Shown here: positions 7,617 through 17,249 of the stretch, one piece after another
Position numbering within the stretch: the first letter of the stretch is position 1
Layout of the letters: every line of letters starts with the position of its first letter
Assembly (NCBI GenBank): GCA_021325435.1
Contig: JAJPHE010000115.1
Location: 1-64,000 of the forward strand
Length of the DNA: 64,000 nucleotides
Source of the DNA: Actinomycetota bacterium
GTDB taxonomy: Bacteria > Actinomycetota > Acidimicrobiia > Acidimicrobiales > JAJPHE01
Direction: 5' to 3'
The notes under the pieces: model-generated
Database searches by the model: none
Told to the model about the DNA's origin: nothing
What the model saw: the letters and a program-made list of their open reading frames with translations, nothing else
Program-made: the position numbers and the translations under genes

Positions 7617-9707
7617 ATGCCGGCCCTCGACGGGCTGCGGGCGTTGGCCGTCGCCGCCGTCATGGCCTACCACCTCGGCTTCGGGTGGGCCGGCGGCGGC
7701 TACCTGGGCGTCGACCTCTTCTTCGTCCTGTCCGGCTTCCTCATCACCGGCCTGCTGGTGTCCGAGCGGTCGGCGACCGGCTCGATCCGGCTCCCGTCGT
7801 TCTGGTCCCGGCGGGCCCGGCGGCTGCTGCCGGCCTTGTTCGGGGTGCTGGCCGCCGTCACCCTCTACGCCGGGCTCGGCGGGCCGGGCCTCAACCGCCA
7901 GCTGCTCCGGGGCGACGGGCTGGCCGCCCTGGCCTACGTGGCCAACTGGCACTTCATCGCCGCCCACCAGTCCTACTTCGCCCAGTTCAGCGCCCCGTCG
8001 CCGCTCGAGCACACCTGGTCCCTCGCCATCGAGGAGCAGTTCTACGTCGTATGGCCCCTGTTGCTCCTGCTGGTCGCCAAGGTGGCCGGCCGGCGGTGGC
8101 GGGCGGCCACCATGGCTCTCACCGCCACCTTGGCGGCGGCGTCCGTGGTCGCCATGGCCGTGCTCGCCGGCAACGGCGGCGACCCGAGCCGGGCCTACTT
8201 CGGCACCGACTCGCGGGCCTTCGAGCTGCTGATCGGAGCGGGCCTGGCCCTGCTGCTGGCCCGCCGGCCCGCCTGGTCCCCCCGCCGGCCCCGGGTCCTA
8301 CACGGCGCCGGGGCGGCGTCCCTCGTCGCCCTGCTCGCCGGCTGGAGCGTGCTGTCGGGTACGCCGGTGTGGATGTTCCGCGGCGGGTTCCTCGCCGCCT
8401 CGGTGCTGGGCGCGGTGGTCATCGCCGGCGTCAGCCGCCCCGCCCCGGGGCCCCTCGGAGCGCTCCTATCGCGCCGGCCGATCCGCTGGGTCGGCGCCAT
8501 CTCCTACGGCCTGTACCTGTGGCACTGGCCGGTGTTCCGGGCCCTCTCCCCCGCCAACCTCGCCGTGCCGGCGTGGGTCGCCCACCTCGCCGCCGTGGCC
8601 GCCACCTTCGGGCTGGCCGCCGCCAGCTACTACCTGATCGAGCTGCCCATCCGGCGGGGGGCGCTGGCCGGTTGGCGCCGGCGCCTGGCCCTGCCCGCTG
8701 CGGTGGGCGCCACGGCTGTCGGCATCGTGGCCGTGTCGATGCCGGTGGCCACGGCGGCGGCGGTGGCCCCTCCGTCGATGCTGGCCGCCTCGGTCGCCTC
8801 GGCCTCCCCAGCCGGTTCGTCCGCGCCGGCCGGCGCGCCGTCGCCCGCCGGCCCGGCCAACGTCGCTCAGATCGGGACGGTCAGGTCGACCGCCCCGACC
8901 TCCTCCGCCGCCCCGCCGGCGGCGCCGACCCCGGCGCTGTTCTCGATCGGCCGGGTGCCCACCGCGGCCGACCCCCTGCGGGTTCTGGTGATCGGCGACA
9001 GCGTCATGAACACGACCGAGCCGGGCCTGGCCGCCGCCCTCCAGGCGACCGGGGCGGCCCGGGTGACGAACCTGGCCTTCCCGGGCTGGGGGCTGACGAT
9101 CACCTCGTCGTGGCGGACCGACTGGCCTGGCATCATCGCCCGCGACCACCCCGAGGTCGTCATCGGCAGCTGGAGCTGGGACAACCCGGCCGCCGCTACC
9201 GACCCCGCCGGCTACACCCGCCTGCTCGGCCAGGCCCTCGACGTGCTGCTGGCGCCGGGCGACGGGGTCAAGGGAGTGGTCTTCCTCCAGTTCCCCAAGG
9301 TCGGCCAGCGACTGGCGGAGACCCCGGCCCACATGGCCCTGGTCGAAGCCCAGCGTGACGCCTGGGACTCGGTCGTCGCCGGTGCCGCCGCCTCCCGGCC
9401 CCAGCAGGTCGCCTACCTGCCGGTAGCGGGGGCCCTCGAGCTGAAGGGGGCCTTCTCCCCCTGGCTGCAGGGAGCCGACGGCAGCTGGAGCCGGGCCCGC
9501 ATGATCGACAACACCCACCTGTGCCCGTCGGGCGCCGCCCGCCTCGGGTCGGCCGTGCTGGCCTCGGTCAGCCCGGCGTGGAGCCTGCCGGCGCCGGTCG
9601 CCGGCTGGTGGAAGGGGTCGTGGACGGCCGACCCGCGGTTCAACGACCCGCCCGGGTCCTGCGCCGCCGACCAGCCCCCCGCCTCCGTCCTGCACGCCGC
9701 CGCCTGA
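7617..9707 (+). CDS. OafA-type membrane O-acyltransferase with SGNH domain
   Basis: A 696-residue membrane enzyme that likely O-acetylates surface polysaccharide. The N-terminal acyltransferase-3 part (about residues 1-350, ten or so membrane helices) starts MPALDGLRALAV, with MAYHLGFGW carrying the conserved His and LEHTWSLAIEEQFY in the usual place. An Ala/Pro/Ser-rich linker (about 370-450) leads to an extracytoplasmic SGNH domain with VIGDSVM near residue 459 and DNTHLCPSG near 630. This is the complete OafA layout. ATG 7617 matches the family start, though no clear ribosome-binding site precedes it. The adjacent SGNH gene may act on the same polymer (inference). Confidence 0.92.
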   Translation: MPALDGLRALAVAAVMAYHLGFGWAGGGYLGVDLFFVLSGFLITGLLVSERSATGSIRLPSFWSRRARRLLPALFGVLAAVTLYAGLGGPGLNRQLLRGDGLAALAYVANWHFIAAHQSYFAQFSAPSPLEHTWSLAIEEQFYVVWPLLLLLVAKVAGRRWRAATMALTATLAAASVVAMAVLAGNGGDPSRAYFGTDSRAFELLIGAGLALLLARRPAWSPRRPRVLHGAGAASLVALLAGWSVLSGTPVWMFRGGFLAASVLGAVVIAGVSRPAPGPLGALLSRRPIRWVGAISYGLYLWHWPVFRALSPANLAVPAWVAHLAAVAATFGLAAASYYLIELPIRRGALAGWRRRLALPAAVGATAVGIVAVSMPVATAAAVAPPSMLAASVASASPAGSSAPAGAPSPAGPANVAQIGTVRSTAPTSSAAPPAAPTPALFSIGRVPTAADPLRVLVIGDSVMNTTEPGLAAALQATGAARVTNLAFPGWGLTITSSWRTDWPGIIARDHPEVVIGSWSWDNPAAATDPAGYTRLLGQALDVLLAPGDGVKGVVFLQFPKVGQRLAETPAHMALVEAQRDAWDSVVAGAAASRPQQVAYLPVAGALELKGAFSPWLQGADGSWSRARMIDNTHLCPSGAARLGSAVLASVSPAWSLPAPVAGWWKGSWTADPRFNDPPGSCAADQPPASVLHAAA

Positions 9708-9844
9708 GCGGCCAGGCCGGGCGCCACCCCGGGCAGGACGACGGCACCCACCTGCCGAAGCCCTAACCGACGCCGGCTGCGGACAGTGGGTCGCATCTCA
9801 CGTCCCGCATCCGGACCGGGCCGGTTGGGTACTTCAAAGGTGGA

Positions 9845-10636
9845 ATGTCCAGGATCAGGCTCATGGCCGTGGTGGCGTCGGTGCTGGCCCTCGGACTCAT
9901 CGGGTGGGCCACCGCCGGCTACGGCCTGGGCGCGGTGGCACAGCCCACCCACCACGTCCTTCTCATCGGCGACTCCCTGGTCTGGGAGGCCGACACCTAC
10001 CTGATCCCCGACCTGACCGCCCACCAGCGGGCGTCGGTCGACACCTTGGTGTTCGGCGGCACCGCCCCGTGCGACTGGCTGCCCAAGCTGCCGGCTGAGC
10101 TGGCCCGCTTCCGCCCGGAGGCGGCGGTGGTGGAGTTCTCGGGTGACGCCTTCACCCCGTGCATGCACGACCCGGTGACCGGCCGGCCCTACTCGGGGCC
10201 GACACTGGTGGCCAAGTACACCTCCGACGTGTCGCAGATGATGAGCCTCCTCGAGCGGGCCCACGTCACCACCTACTGGGCCAGCCCGCCGCCGTTCCGC
10301 AGCGGCGCCCTCGAGCCGGTCGAGCTGACCGCCCTGTACCGCACCCTTCCGTTCGTGTGGCCCCACGCCCGTTTCGTCGACGCCGGCCAGTCCGTCACCC
10401 GCAACGGCGCCTACACCGACTATCTCCCCTGCCTGGCGTCCGAGCCGTGCACCGCGGTCGACCCGGCCACCCGGGCCCCGGCAGCGAGGGTGCGGGCGCC
10501 GGACGGGGTCCACTTCTGCCCCAGCGGGCACCCGGCGCGCGCCGGCATCACCGAGCCGTGCGCCACGTGGTCGTCGGGGGCGTGGCGCTACGCCTCGACC
10601 GTGGCCGCCCCGGTCATCGCCCAGCTGCACCTCTGA
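9845..10636 (+). CDS. Membrane-anchored SGNH-hydrolase-like protein
   Basis: A 263-residue protein with one N-terminal hydrophobic segment (about residues 5-30, signal anchor or uncleaved signal). A compact SGNH domain follows: LIGDSLV with the candidate nucleophile Ser, FGGTAPCDW, VVEFSGDAFTPC and DGVHFCPSGH, which would supply the Asp/His pair. It resembles the C-terminal domain of the upstream OafA-type enzyme as a stand-alone copy. A role in esterification or de-esterification of surface glycan is plausible but inferred. Its last 23 bp overlap the end of the convergent methyltransferase gene. Confidence 0.82.
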   Translation: MSRIRLMAVVASVLALGLIGWATAGYGLGAVAQPTHHVLLIGDSLVWEADTYLIPDLTAHQRASVDTLVFGGTAPCDWLPKLPAELARFRPEAAVVEFSGDAFTPCMHDPVTGRPYSGPTLVAKYTSDVSQMMSLLERAHVTTYWASPPPFRSGALEPVELTALYRTLPFVWPHARFVDAGQSVTRNGAYTDYLPCLASEPCTAVDPATRAPAARVRAPDGVHFCPSGHPARAGITEPCATWSSGAWRYASTVAAPVIAQLHL

Positions 10637-11414
10637 TCGGCCGGCGGGCCACGGCCATCAGCACCAGGGTGGTGTCGTCCACCTCGTCGGTCACGAAGAA
10701 GTCGTCGGCGGTTATGCCGGTGCTGCCCCCACTGTCCCCCCGGGCCATCAACCGGTAGGCGACGGGCAGGGCCCGGGTGTAGAGCCCGATGTACCACCGC
10801 CTCGGGATGCGGTGACGCAGGTGGAGGAAGTCGAGGGCCAGGACCCGGTTGGCCTTGGCCCGCCGGGCGGCGAAGTCCTCCTTCACCGCGGGCTTCCCGT
10901 CGAGGCCCCCGACCCACACCTCGGCGAAGTGCCGGCCCAGGAGCTCCTCCAGCTCGGAGCGGACGAACAGCACCAGGTGGAAGGGGTTCTCGAAGTCGGC
11001 CGGCCGGTTCGGCGTCACCAGCAGCAGGGTGCCGTCGTCGGCCAGCACCCGGGCCAGCTCGGCCACGTGGTGGGCCGGTTGGCTGAAGTGCTCGACCAGG
11101 TGGGACGAGCAGGCGTAGTCGAACGACCCGGTGCGCAGCCCCAGCCGGGCGGCGTCCATGCAGGCGGTGGTCAGCCCGGCGTCGCCGTACCGGCGGCGGG
11201 CCTCGACGGCCGTGGCCGCGTCGTAGTCCACTCCGACCACGGTGCGACCGGGGCCGGCCAGCTTGGCCGACTCGAAGCCCAGGCCGCACCCGGCGTCGAG
11301 GACCCGGCCCGGCCCCAGCCGGCCGGCGAGCTCGCGGTAGCCGGCGTCGTGCAGGGCCAGCAGCGAGTCGGGCGTCACCCCCTCGAGGGGACGCTCGCCG
11401 GTCATGCGGGCCAC
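10614..11414 (-). CDS. Class I SAM-dependent methyltransferase
   Basis: About 266 residues. SAM-binding motif I is VLDAGCGLGFESAKLAG, followed by VVGVDYDAA and a YACSSHLVEHF segment typical of UbiE/class I methyltransferases, then LLLVTPNRPADFENPFH. The substrate is unknown. Placed among glycan genes, it could methylate a sugar or lipid carrier (inference). GGGAGG lies 6 nt before GTG 11414, which favours this start over ATG 11405. It is divergent from the AftD-like gene and overlaps the convergent SGNH gene by 23 bp. Confidence 0.85.
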   Translation of the reverse strand: MARMTGERPLEGVTPDSLLALHDAGYRELAGRLGPGRVLDAGCGLGFESAKLAGPGRTVVGVDYDAATAVEARRRYGDAGLTTACMDAARLGLRTGSFDYACSSHLVEHFSQPAHHVAELARVLADDGTLLLVTPNRPADFENPFHLVLFVRSELEELLGRHFAEVWVGGLDGKPAVKEDFAARRAKANRVLALDFLHLRHRIPRRWYIGLYTRALPVAYRLMARGDSGGSTGITADDFFVTDEVDDTTLVLMAVARRPIRGAAGR

Positions 11415-11516
11415 GTCGCGCCTCCCGGCCCTGACACGTGAGCGCTCATGACCGGACGTAAGGTACCGGGCCCCTGCCGGCCCGCCGTCGACCTCGGCAG
11501 ACCGGGCGGCCCACCG

Positions 11517-14500
11517 GTGTCCGACAGCCCAGCCACCACGCGCCCCGATCGCCTCCGCCGGCTGAGGCAGCCCGCTGCGTGGGCCCAGCACCTCTTCCTG
11601 GCGGCGGTGGCCTATGTGCCGCTGCTGTTGACCAAGCCCGGCCAGGTGGGGTCGGACACCAAGCAGTACCTGTACCTCGACCCGGGCCGGCTGATGTCGC
11701 GGGCGCTGTCGATGTGGGACCCGCACATCGCCATGGGGACGGTGTCGCACCAGACCATCGGGTACCTGTTCCCCATGGGGCCCTACTACTGGGTCCTCGC
11801 CCACCTCGGCTCCCCGGTGTGGGTGGCCCAGCGCATCTGGCTGGCGTCGCTGCTGTTCGCCGCCGGAGCCGGAACCCTGTTCCTGCTGCGCAGTCTCGAG
11901 CGGCCACGACCGGGTGCGGCCCGGGTGGGGGCCACGGTGGCGGCGCTCGCCTACATGCTGTCGCCCTACCTGCTGGCCTACGAGGCCCGGCTGTCGGCGC
12001 TGCTGATGCCGTGGGCCGGGCTGCCGTGGCTGGTCGGCCTGACCGCCCGGGGGGTGCGGCGCGGGGGGTGGCGGCATCCGGCGGCCTTCGCCGTGGTGGT
12101 GGCGGTCATCGGCGGGGTCAACGCCAGCTCGCTCATCTACGCCGGCATCGGGCCCGTCCTGTGGGTCCTGTGGGCGGTGGTGACCGGCGAGGCGGGGTGG
12201 CGGAGGGCGCTGTGGGTCGCGGCCAAGATCGGCGTCCTGTCGGCGCTGGTGTCGTTGTGGTGGATCGCCGGGCTCGCCGTCGAGGGCGGCTACGGCATGG
12301 ACATCCTCCGCTACACCGAGAGCGTCAAGACCGTCGCCCGCACCAGCACGGCGGCCGAGGCGGTGCGGGGGCTCGGCTACTGGTACTTCTACGGGCAGGA
12401 CAAGCTCGGCCTGTACCTGCCGGTGGCGGCGGGCTACATGACCTCGCTGTGGCTCATCGCCGTCAGCTTCGCCGTGCCGGCGTTGGCGTTCGTGGCCGCC
12501 GTGGCCGTGCGCTGGCGGCACCGGGCCTACTTCGTGGCCTTGGTGGTGGTGGGCACCATCCTGTCGGTCGGCGCCCACCCGTTCGACCATCCCTCTCCGA
12601 TCGGCGCCGCCTTCAAGGCCACGGCCACCGGCACCACCGCCGGCTTCGCCCTGCGCAGCACCAACCGGGCGGTGCCGCTCATCGTGCTGGGGATCGCCGT
12701 CTTCCTCGGCGCCGGTGTCACCGCCCTGATCACCCGGTTGCGGGTCGCCGGCGTGTTGGCCGCTGTCATCGTTGCCGGTCTGGTGGCCGCCGACCTGCCG
12801 CCGCTGTGGCTGGGCCAGATGGTGGCGCCCAACCTGGCCCGGGCCGAGAACATCCCGAACTACTGGAACCAGGTCGCCGCCTACCTCGACCGCGGTCCCC
12901 ACGACACCCGGGTGCTGGCCCTGCCCGGCATCGACTTCGCCGCCTACCGCTGGGGGGACACGGTCGACCCGGTGCTACCCGGGTTGATGGACCGTCCGTT
13001 CGTGGCCCGCGAGCTCGTCCCCTACGGCTCGCCGGCGTCGGTGAACCTGCTCGGCGCGCTCGACCGCCCCCTGCAGGAGGGAACCTTCGAGCCTTCCGGC
13101 CTGGCCCCGCTGGCCCGCATGATGAGCGTCGGTGAGGTGCTGATCCGCTCCGACCTGCAGTACGAGCGGTACAACACGCCCCGTCCCCGGCCGACCTGGC
13201 AGCTGTTCAGCCCGTCGCCGCCCGGACTCGGCGACCCCGTCGGCTTCGGCGACCCGGCCGTCACCGCCGCCCGCCCCGACCATTACCCGCTGATCGACGA
13301 AACCGAGCTGGGCCTACCCGAGGACGCCCCCTACCCGCCGCCGGTCGCCCTCGAGGCGGTGCCGGACGCCCGGCCCATCCTCCGGGCCGAGAGCGGCGCC
13401 GACCCGGTGGTGGTCGACGGCGACGGCGAGGGCCTGGTCGCCCTGGCCCCCACCGGGCTGCTCGGGGGGGACCCGACCGTTCTCTACAGCCCGTCGCTCA
13501 CCCCGGGCGCCCTGAGCGCCGCCCTCGATTCCAACGCCGCCCTGGTGGTGACCGACACCAACCGCCGGCAGGCGCAGCGGTGGGGAACGGTGCGCGAGAA
13601 CCTCGGCTACACCGAGGCCGCCGGCGAGCAGCCGATCACGTCCGACCCGACCGACGCCCGCCTGCCGCTCTTTCCGGGGCAGACCGACACCAGCCGGACC
13701 GTCGCCCAGCAGCGGGGCGTCAAGAGCATCCGGGCCAGCGACTACGGCAACCCCATCACCTACACGCCGGAGAACAGGGCGGCCAACGCCATGGACGGCA
13801 ACCTCGAGACGGCGTGGACCGTGGCCGCCTTCGACGACCCTGTCGGCCAGTACCTCGAGGTGCGGTTCCTGGCGCCGGTCACCACCGACCAGGTGAACCT
13901 GGTTCAGCCGCTCGTCGGTCCCCGCAACCGGTGGATCACCACAGCGACGCTCACCTTCGACGGCGGCCAGCCGGTGACCGTGGCCCTCGGCGACTCGTCG
14001 CGCACGCCGACCGGCCAGACCGTCACCTTCCCCACCCGCACCTTCTCCACCCTGCGCATCCGGGTGGACGGCACCAACACCGGGAAGCGCTCCTTCTACG
14101 GCGGGCTCTCCGGGGTCGGCTTCGCCGAGGTGCGGGTGGCGGACCAGCGGGTGGACGAGGTGCTGCGCATGCCGGTCGACCTGCTGAAGGCGGCGGGGGC
14201 CGACTCGCTGTCGCACCGGCTCACGTTGGTGATGAGCCGGTGGCGGGCCCCGACCGTGCCGCCCCGCACCGACCCGGAGGTGGACCTGGCCCGCACCTTC
14301 AACCTCCCGACGGCGCGCACCTTCAGCGTGTCGGGCACGGCTCGCATCTCCGCTCTGGTTCCCGACGACGTCATCGACCGGCTGCTCGGGTCGGCCGCCG
14401 GCGGCGTCGTCGCCTACTCGTCGGGCCGGCTGCCCGGCGACGTGCGGGCCCGGGCGTCGGCCACCATCGACGGAGACCCGACGACGGTGTGGAGCCCGGG

Positions 14501-16025
14501 GCTCGGCCCCCAGGACGGGGCGTGGCTCGAGTACGACCTGGCCAAGAAGATCTCCTTCCACCACCTCGACCTCACCGTGGTCGCCGACGGCCGCCACTCG
14601 GTGCCGACCCGGCTGCGCATCGACACCGACACCGGCAGCCGCACCGTCGACCTGCCGGCCGTGAACGACTCGACGACGCCGTGGGCCACCACGACGATCC
14701 CCGTCGACTTCGCCGCCCTGTCCGGTCGGCGGGTCCGGCTCACCTTCGAGGCCGTCCGCCCGGTGAAGTCGACCGACTACTACTCGGGCCAGCCCATCGA
14801 GCTGCCGTTGGGCGTGGCCGAGGTCCGCCTGCCCGGGCTGCACGCCAGGCCCACCCCCGGGGAGCTGCCGGGAACGTGTCGCGACGACCTGCTCAGCGTC
14901 GACGGTCGCCCGGTGCCGCTGCGGATCACCGGCGACACCCAGACCGCCCAGCAGCTCGGCGGCCTGGCCGTCTCCCCGTGCGGCTGGGCGGCCCAGGGCA
15001 TCGCCCTCGGCCCCGGGGACCACGTGGTGCGGACCACTCCCGGTCACGCCGCCGGGGTCGACGTCGACCGCCTGGTCCTCGACTCCGCCCCCTACGGGGC
15101 CCCCGAGCCGGCGCCGGCGCCCGGCGCCGTCCCCCCGGCCGCCTCCGCCGCCGCCCCGTCAGTCTCGGTGGCGGCTCTCGGCACCACCACCGCCCGCCTC
15201 GTCGTCCACCAGCCCCAGGCCCCCTTCTGGGTGGTGCTGGGCGAGAGCCAGAACGCCGGCTGGCACGCCCGGGTCGAGCACGGACCCGACCTGGGTCCAC
15301 CGCAGATCGTCGACGGCTACGCCAACGGGTGGCTGGTGCGCCCGGTCGGGGGCGGCGACGTGGTCGTCGACCTGTCGTGGGCGCCGCAGCGGGGGGTGTG
15401 GGCCGCCCTCGCCGTCTCCGCCGTCGCCCTGCTCGGCTGTCTGGCAATGGCCCTGTGGCCCGGGCGGCGCCGCCGGCTGGCAACCGCCGCCGTCGACGTG
15501 CCCGAGGATCGGCTCCGCCTGGTGGGCGGGGGCCGGGCCAGGAGGGCCCCGCTGCCCGCCGCCCTGGCGGCGGCGGTGGTGGCGGGCGGGTTGGCGGCCG
15601 CCGCCGTGCGGCCGTGGGTCGGCGCGCCGGTGGCCGTGGCCGCCCTCGCCGGAGCCCTCCTGCCCTACGGCCGCCTGCTACCGGCCCTCGGCGCCGTCGG
15701 GCTCCTCGGGGCGACGGGGTGGACGGTGGTGGCCGGCCAGGCCACCCACCACTACGTCGACGAGTTCGCCTGGCCCACCAACTTCGAGACCGCCGCCCTG
15801 TTGGCCGGGCTCGCCGTGTTCCTGCTGGCGGCGGACGCCGCCGCCGAGGCGGCCCGCCGGCGGTGGCGGCCCTGGAGGGCGACGCCGGTGGCCGACCAAC
15901 CGCCGCCCGAGCCGGTGGAGCCGGCGGCGGTCGAGGAGGCCCCCGTCGGGGCGGCGGCCGAGGCGCGCGGAGCCGGGGGCGGGTGGAGCCGCTGGTACTC
16001 GGGGGGCCGGCCCCAGGCCGGCTGA
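11517..16025 (+). CDS. aftD: AftD-like alpha-(1->3)-arabinofuranosyltransferase
   Basis: A very large (about 1,500 aa) polytopic GT-C glycosyltransferase of the DUF3367/AftD family, which in mycobacteria branches arabinan from decaprenyl-phosphoarabinose outside the membrane. The N-terminal block has VGSDTKQYLYLDPG (near residue 45), GYLFPMGPYYW and WVAQRIWLASLL, all strongly AftD-like. Multiple membrane helices extend to about residue 440. The extracytoplasmic part contains two discoidin-like (F5/8 type C) carbohydrate-binding segments near 735-880 and 960-1110. More helices follow near 1290-1450. Start choice is uncertain: GTG 11517 lies downstream of a TAAGGT box (11459), while ATG 11448 is also in frame. 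Confidence 0.9.
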   Translation: MSDSPATTRPDRLRRLRQPAAWAQHLFLAAVAYVPLLLTKPGQVGSDTKQYLYLDPGRLMSRALSMWDPHIAMGTVSHQTIGYLFPMGPYYWVLAHLGSPVWVAQRIWLASLLFAAGAGTLFLLRSLERPRPGAARVGATVAALAYMLSPYLLAYEARLSALLMPWAGLPWLVGLTARGVRRGGWRHPAAFAVVVAVIGGVNASSLIYAGIGPVLWVLWAVVTGEAGWRRALWVAAKIGVLSALVSLWWIAGLAVEGGYGMDILRYTESVKTVARTSTAAEAVRGLGYWYFYGQDKLGLYLPVAAGYMTSLWLIAVSFAVPALAFVAAVAVRWRHRAYFVALVVVGTILSVGAHPFDHPSPIGAAFKATATGTTAGFALRSTNRAVPLIVLGIAVFLGAGVTALITRLRVAGVLAAVIVAGLVAADLPPLWLGQMVAPNLARAENIPNYWNQVAAYLDRGPHDTRVLALPGIDFAAYRWGDTVDPVLPGLMDRPFVARELVPYGSPASVNLLGALDRPLQEGTFEPSGLAPLARMMSVGEVLIRSDLQYERYNTPRPRPTWQLFSPSPPGLGDPVGFGDPAVTAARPDHYPLIDETELGLPEDAPYPPPVALEAVPDARPILRAESGADPVVVDGDGEGLVALAPTGLLGGDPTVLYSPSLTPGALSAALDSNAALVVTDTNRRQAQRWGTVRENLGYTEAAGEQPITSDPTDARLPLFPGQTDTSRTVAQQRGVKSIRASDYGNPITYTPENRAANAMDGNLETAWTVAAFDDPVGQYLEVRFLAPVTTDQVNLVQPLVGPRNRWITTATLTFDGGQPVTVALGDSSRTPTGQTVTFPTRTFSTLRIRVDGTNTGKRSFYGGLSGVGFAEVRVADQRVDEVLRMPVDLLKAAGADSLSHRLTLVMSRWRAPTVPPRTDPEVDLARTFNLPTARTFSVSGTARISALVPDDVIDRLLGSAAGGVVAYSSGRLPGDVRARASATIDGDPTTVWSPGLGPQDGAWLEYDLAKKISFHHLDLTVVADGRHSVPTRLRIDTDTGSRTVDLPAVNDSTTPWATTTIPVDFAALSGRRVRLTFEAVRPVKSTDYYSGQPIELPLGVAEVRLPGLHARPTPGELPGTCRDDLLSVDGRPVPLRITGDTQTAQQLGGLAVSPCGWAAQGIALGPGDHVVRTTPGHAAGVDVDRLVLDSAPYGAPEPAPAPGAVPPAASAAAPSVSVAALGTTTARLVVHQPQAPFWVVLGESQNAGWHARVEHGPDLGPPQIVDGYANGWLVRPVGGGDVVVDLSWAPQRGVWAALAVSAVALLGCLAMALWPGRRRRLATAAVDVPEDRLRLVGGGRARRAPLPAALAAAVVAGGLAAAAVRPWVGAPVAVAALAGALLPYGRLLPALGAVGLLGATGWTVVAGQATHHYVDEFAWPTNFETAALLAGLAVFLLAADAAAEAARRRWRPWRATPVADQPPPEPVEPAAVEEAPVGAAAEARGAGGGWSRWYSGGRPQAG

Positions 16026-16031
16026 GATCGT

Positions 16032-17249
16032 TCAGCCGGTGTGACGGCGGCGGAGGGCCTCGGCGGCGAGGACCTGCAGCGTGCCCCGGGCGGTCGCCTC
16101 CCACGTGAAGCGCGCCGCCTGCTGGCGGGCCGCCCGCCCCAGCCGGCGCCGCAGCAACGGGTTGGCGATGACGGCGTCGAGGTGGGCGACCAGCTGGGCG
16201 GGTGACGTGGCCAGCAGCCCGGTGGCCCCGTCGACCACGGCGTCGCGGTGACCGGCGATGTCGGTCGCCACCGCCGGGGTGCCGCAGGCGGCCGCCTCGG
16301 TGATCGTCATCCCCCACCCCTCGCGCGCCGAGGCGGACGCCACCACCCACGCCCGCCGGTACAGCCCCACCAGCGCGTCGTCGTCGACCCGCCCGGGCAG
16401 GGTCAGCCAGTCCGACGCCCCCGCCGCCGCCACCCGGGCCTCGAGGGCGGGACGCTCGTAGCCCTCCCCCACGATCACCGCCTGCAGCGTCGGGTGGGTG
16501 CGGCGCAGGGCGACCAGGGCGTCGATCAGCACGTCGAAGCGCTTGACCGGAACCAGCCGGCCGACGGCGACGACGAGGGGATGCTCGCAGCGGGGCCCCG
16601 GTCCGGGGACGAAACGGGAGTCGACGCCGGGTGCCACCACCGACACGTTCTCGGCCGGCAGCCCGAGCCGGTCCACGATCTCGCGGCGCGACGACTCCGA
16701 CAGGGTGACGATGGGGGTGCGCCGGTAGAGGGGCGGCGCCAACCGGAACTCGACCAGCTGGCCCAGCCGGGCGAGCCGGGGCGGCAGCACCATCTTCCAC
16801 ATCTCGGCGTGGACGTGGTGGAGGAACACGGTGCGGGGGCAGTGGGCCCACAGCGGTGACATGAACGGCATGCCGTTCCAGATCTCCACCAGGCCGTCGC
16901 GCCGGCCGGCCCGGCGCATGCCACCGCTGACCGCGGTGCGGGGGAACACCAGGTAGCGCCCGGACTTGCGGATCACCCGGTAGCCGTCGCGGCGGATGTC
17001 GACCGGCCACGGCTCGAAGCTCGACGTCCGCACCGTCACGTCGATGCCGGCCGCCGCCCACGAGGCGGCGACCATGGCGGCGTGGAGCTCGGAGCCGCCG
17101 GCTTCGGGGTCCTCGAGGTCGCGCCAGGCCACCACCTGCAGGCGGCGCAGGCCAGCCTCGGCCGCCACGTCGGCCAGCGAGGGCGGCGAAGGGTCTCCTG
17201 GGGCGACGGCCGCCACGGGAGCGGCGGCGGTCTCGTGGACGGGGGTCAC
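16032..17249 (-). CDS. GT4-family glycosyltransferase
   Basis: A 405-residue cytoplasmic GT-B enzyme. The N-terminal domain has WRDLEDPEAGGSELH (the G-rich acceptor-side loop) and the C-terminal domain has VAVGRLVPVKRFDVLIDAL, VIVGEGYERP and the E-x7-E motif EGWGMTITE, which binds the nucleotide-sugar. Donor and acceptor are unknown. GTG 17249 overlaps the flippase stop as GTGA, so translation is coupled. It is the last gene of the minus-strand glycan operon and ends 6 bp from the convergent aftD stop. Confidence 0.9.
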   Translation of the reverse strand: MTPVHETAAAPVAAVAPGDPSPPSLADVAAEAGLRRLQVVAWRDLEDPEAGGSELHAAMVAASWAAAGIDVTVRTSSFEPWPVDIRRDGYRVIRKSGRYLVFPRTAVSGGMRRAGRRDGLVEIWNGMPFMSPLWAHCPRTVFLHHVHAEMWKMVLPPRLARLGQLVEFRLAPPLYRRTPIVTLSESSRREIVDRLGLPAENVSVVAPGVDSRFVPGPGPRCEHPLVVAVGRLVPVKRFDVLIDALVALRRTHPTLQAVIVGEGYERPALEARVAAAGASDWLTLPGRVDDDALVGLYRRAWVVASASAREGWGMTITEAAACGTPAVATDIAGHRDAVVDGATGLLATSPAQLVAHLDAVIANPLLRRRLGRAARQQAARFTWEATARGTLQVLAAEALRRRHTG

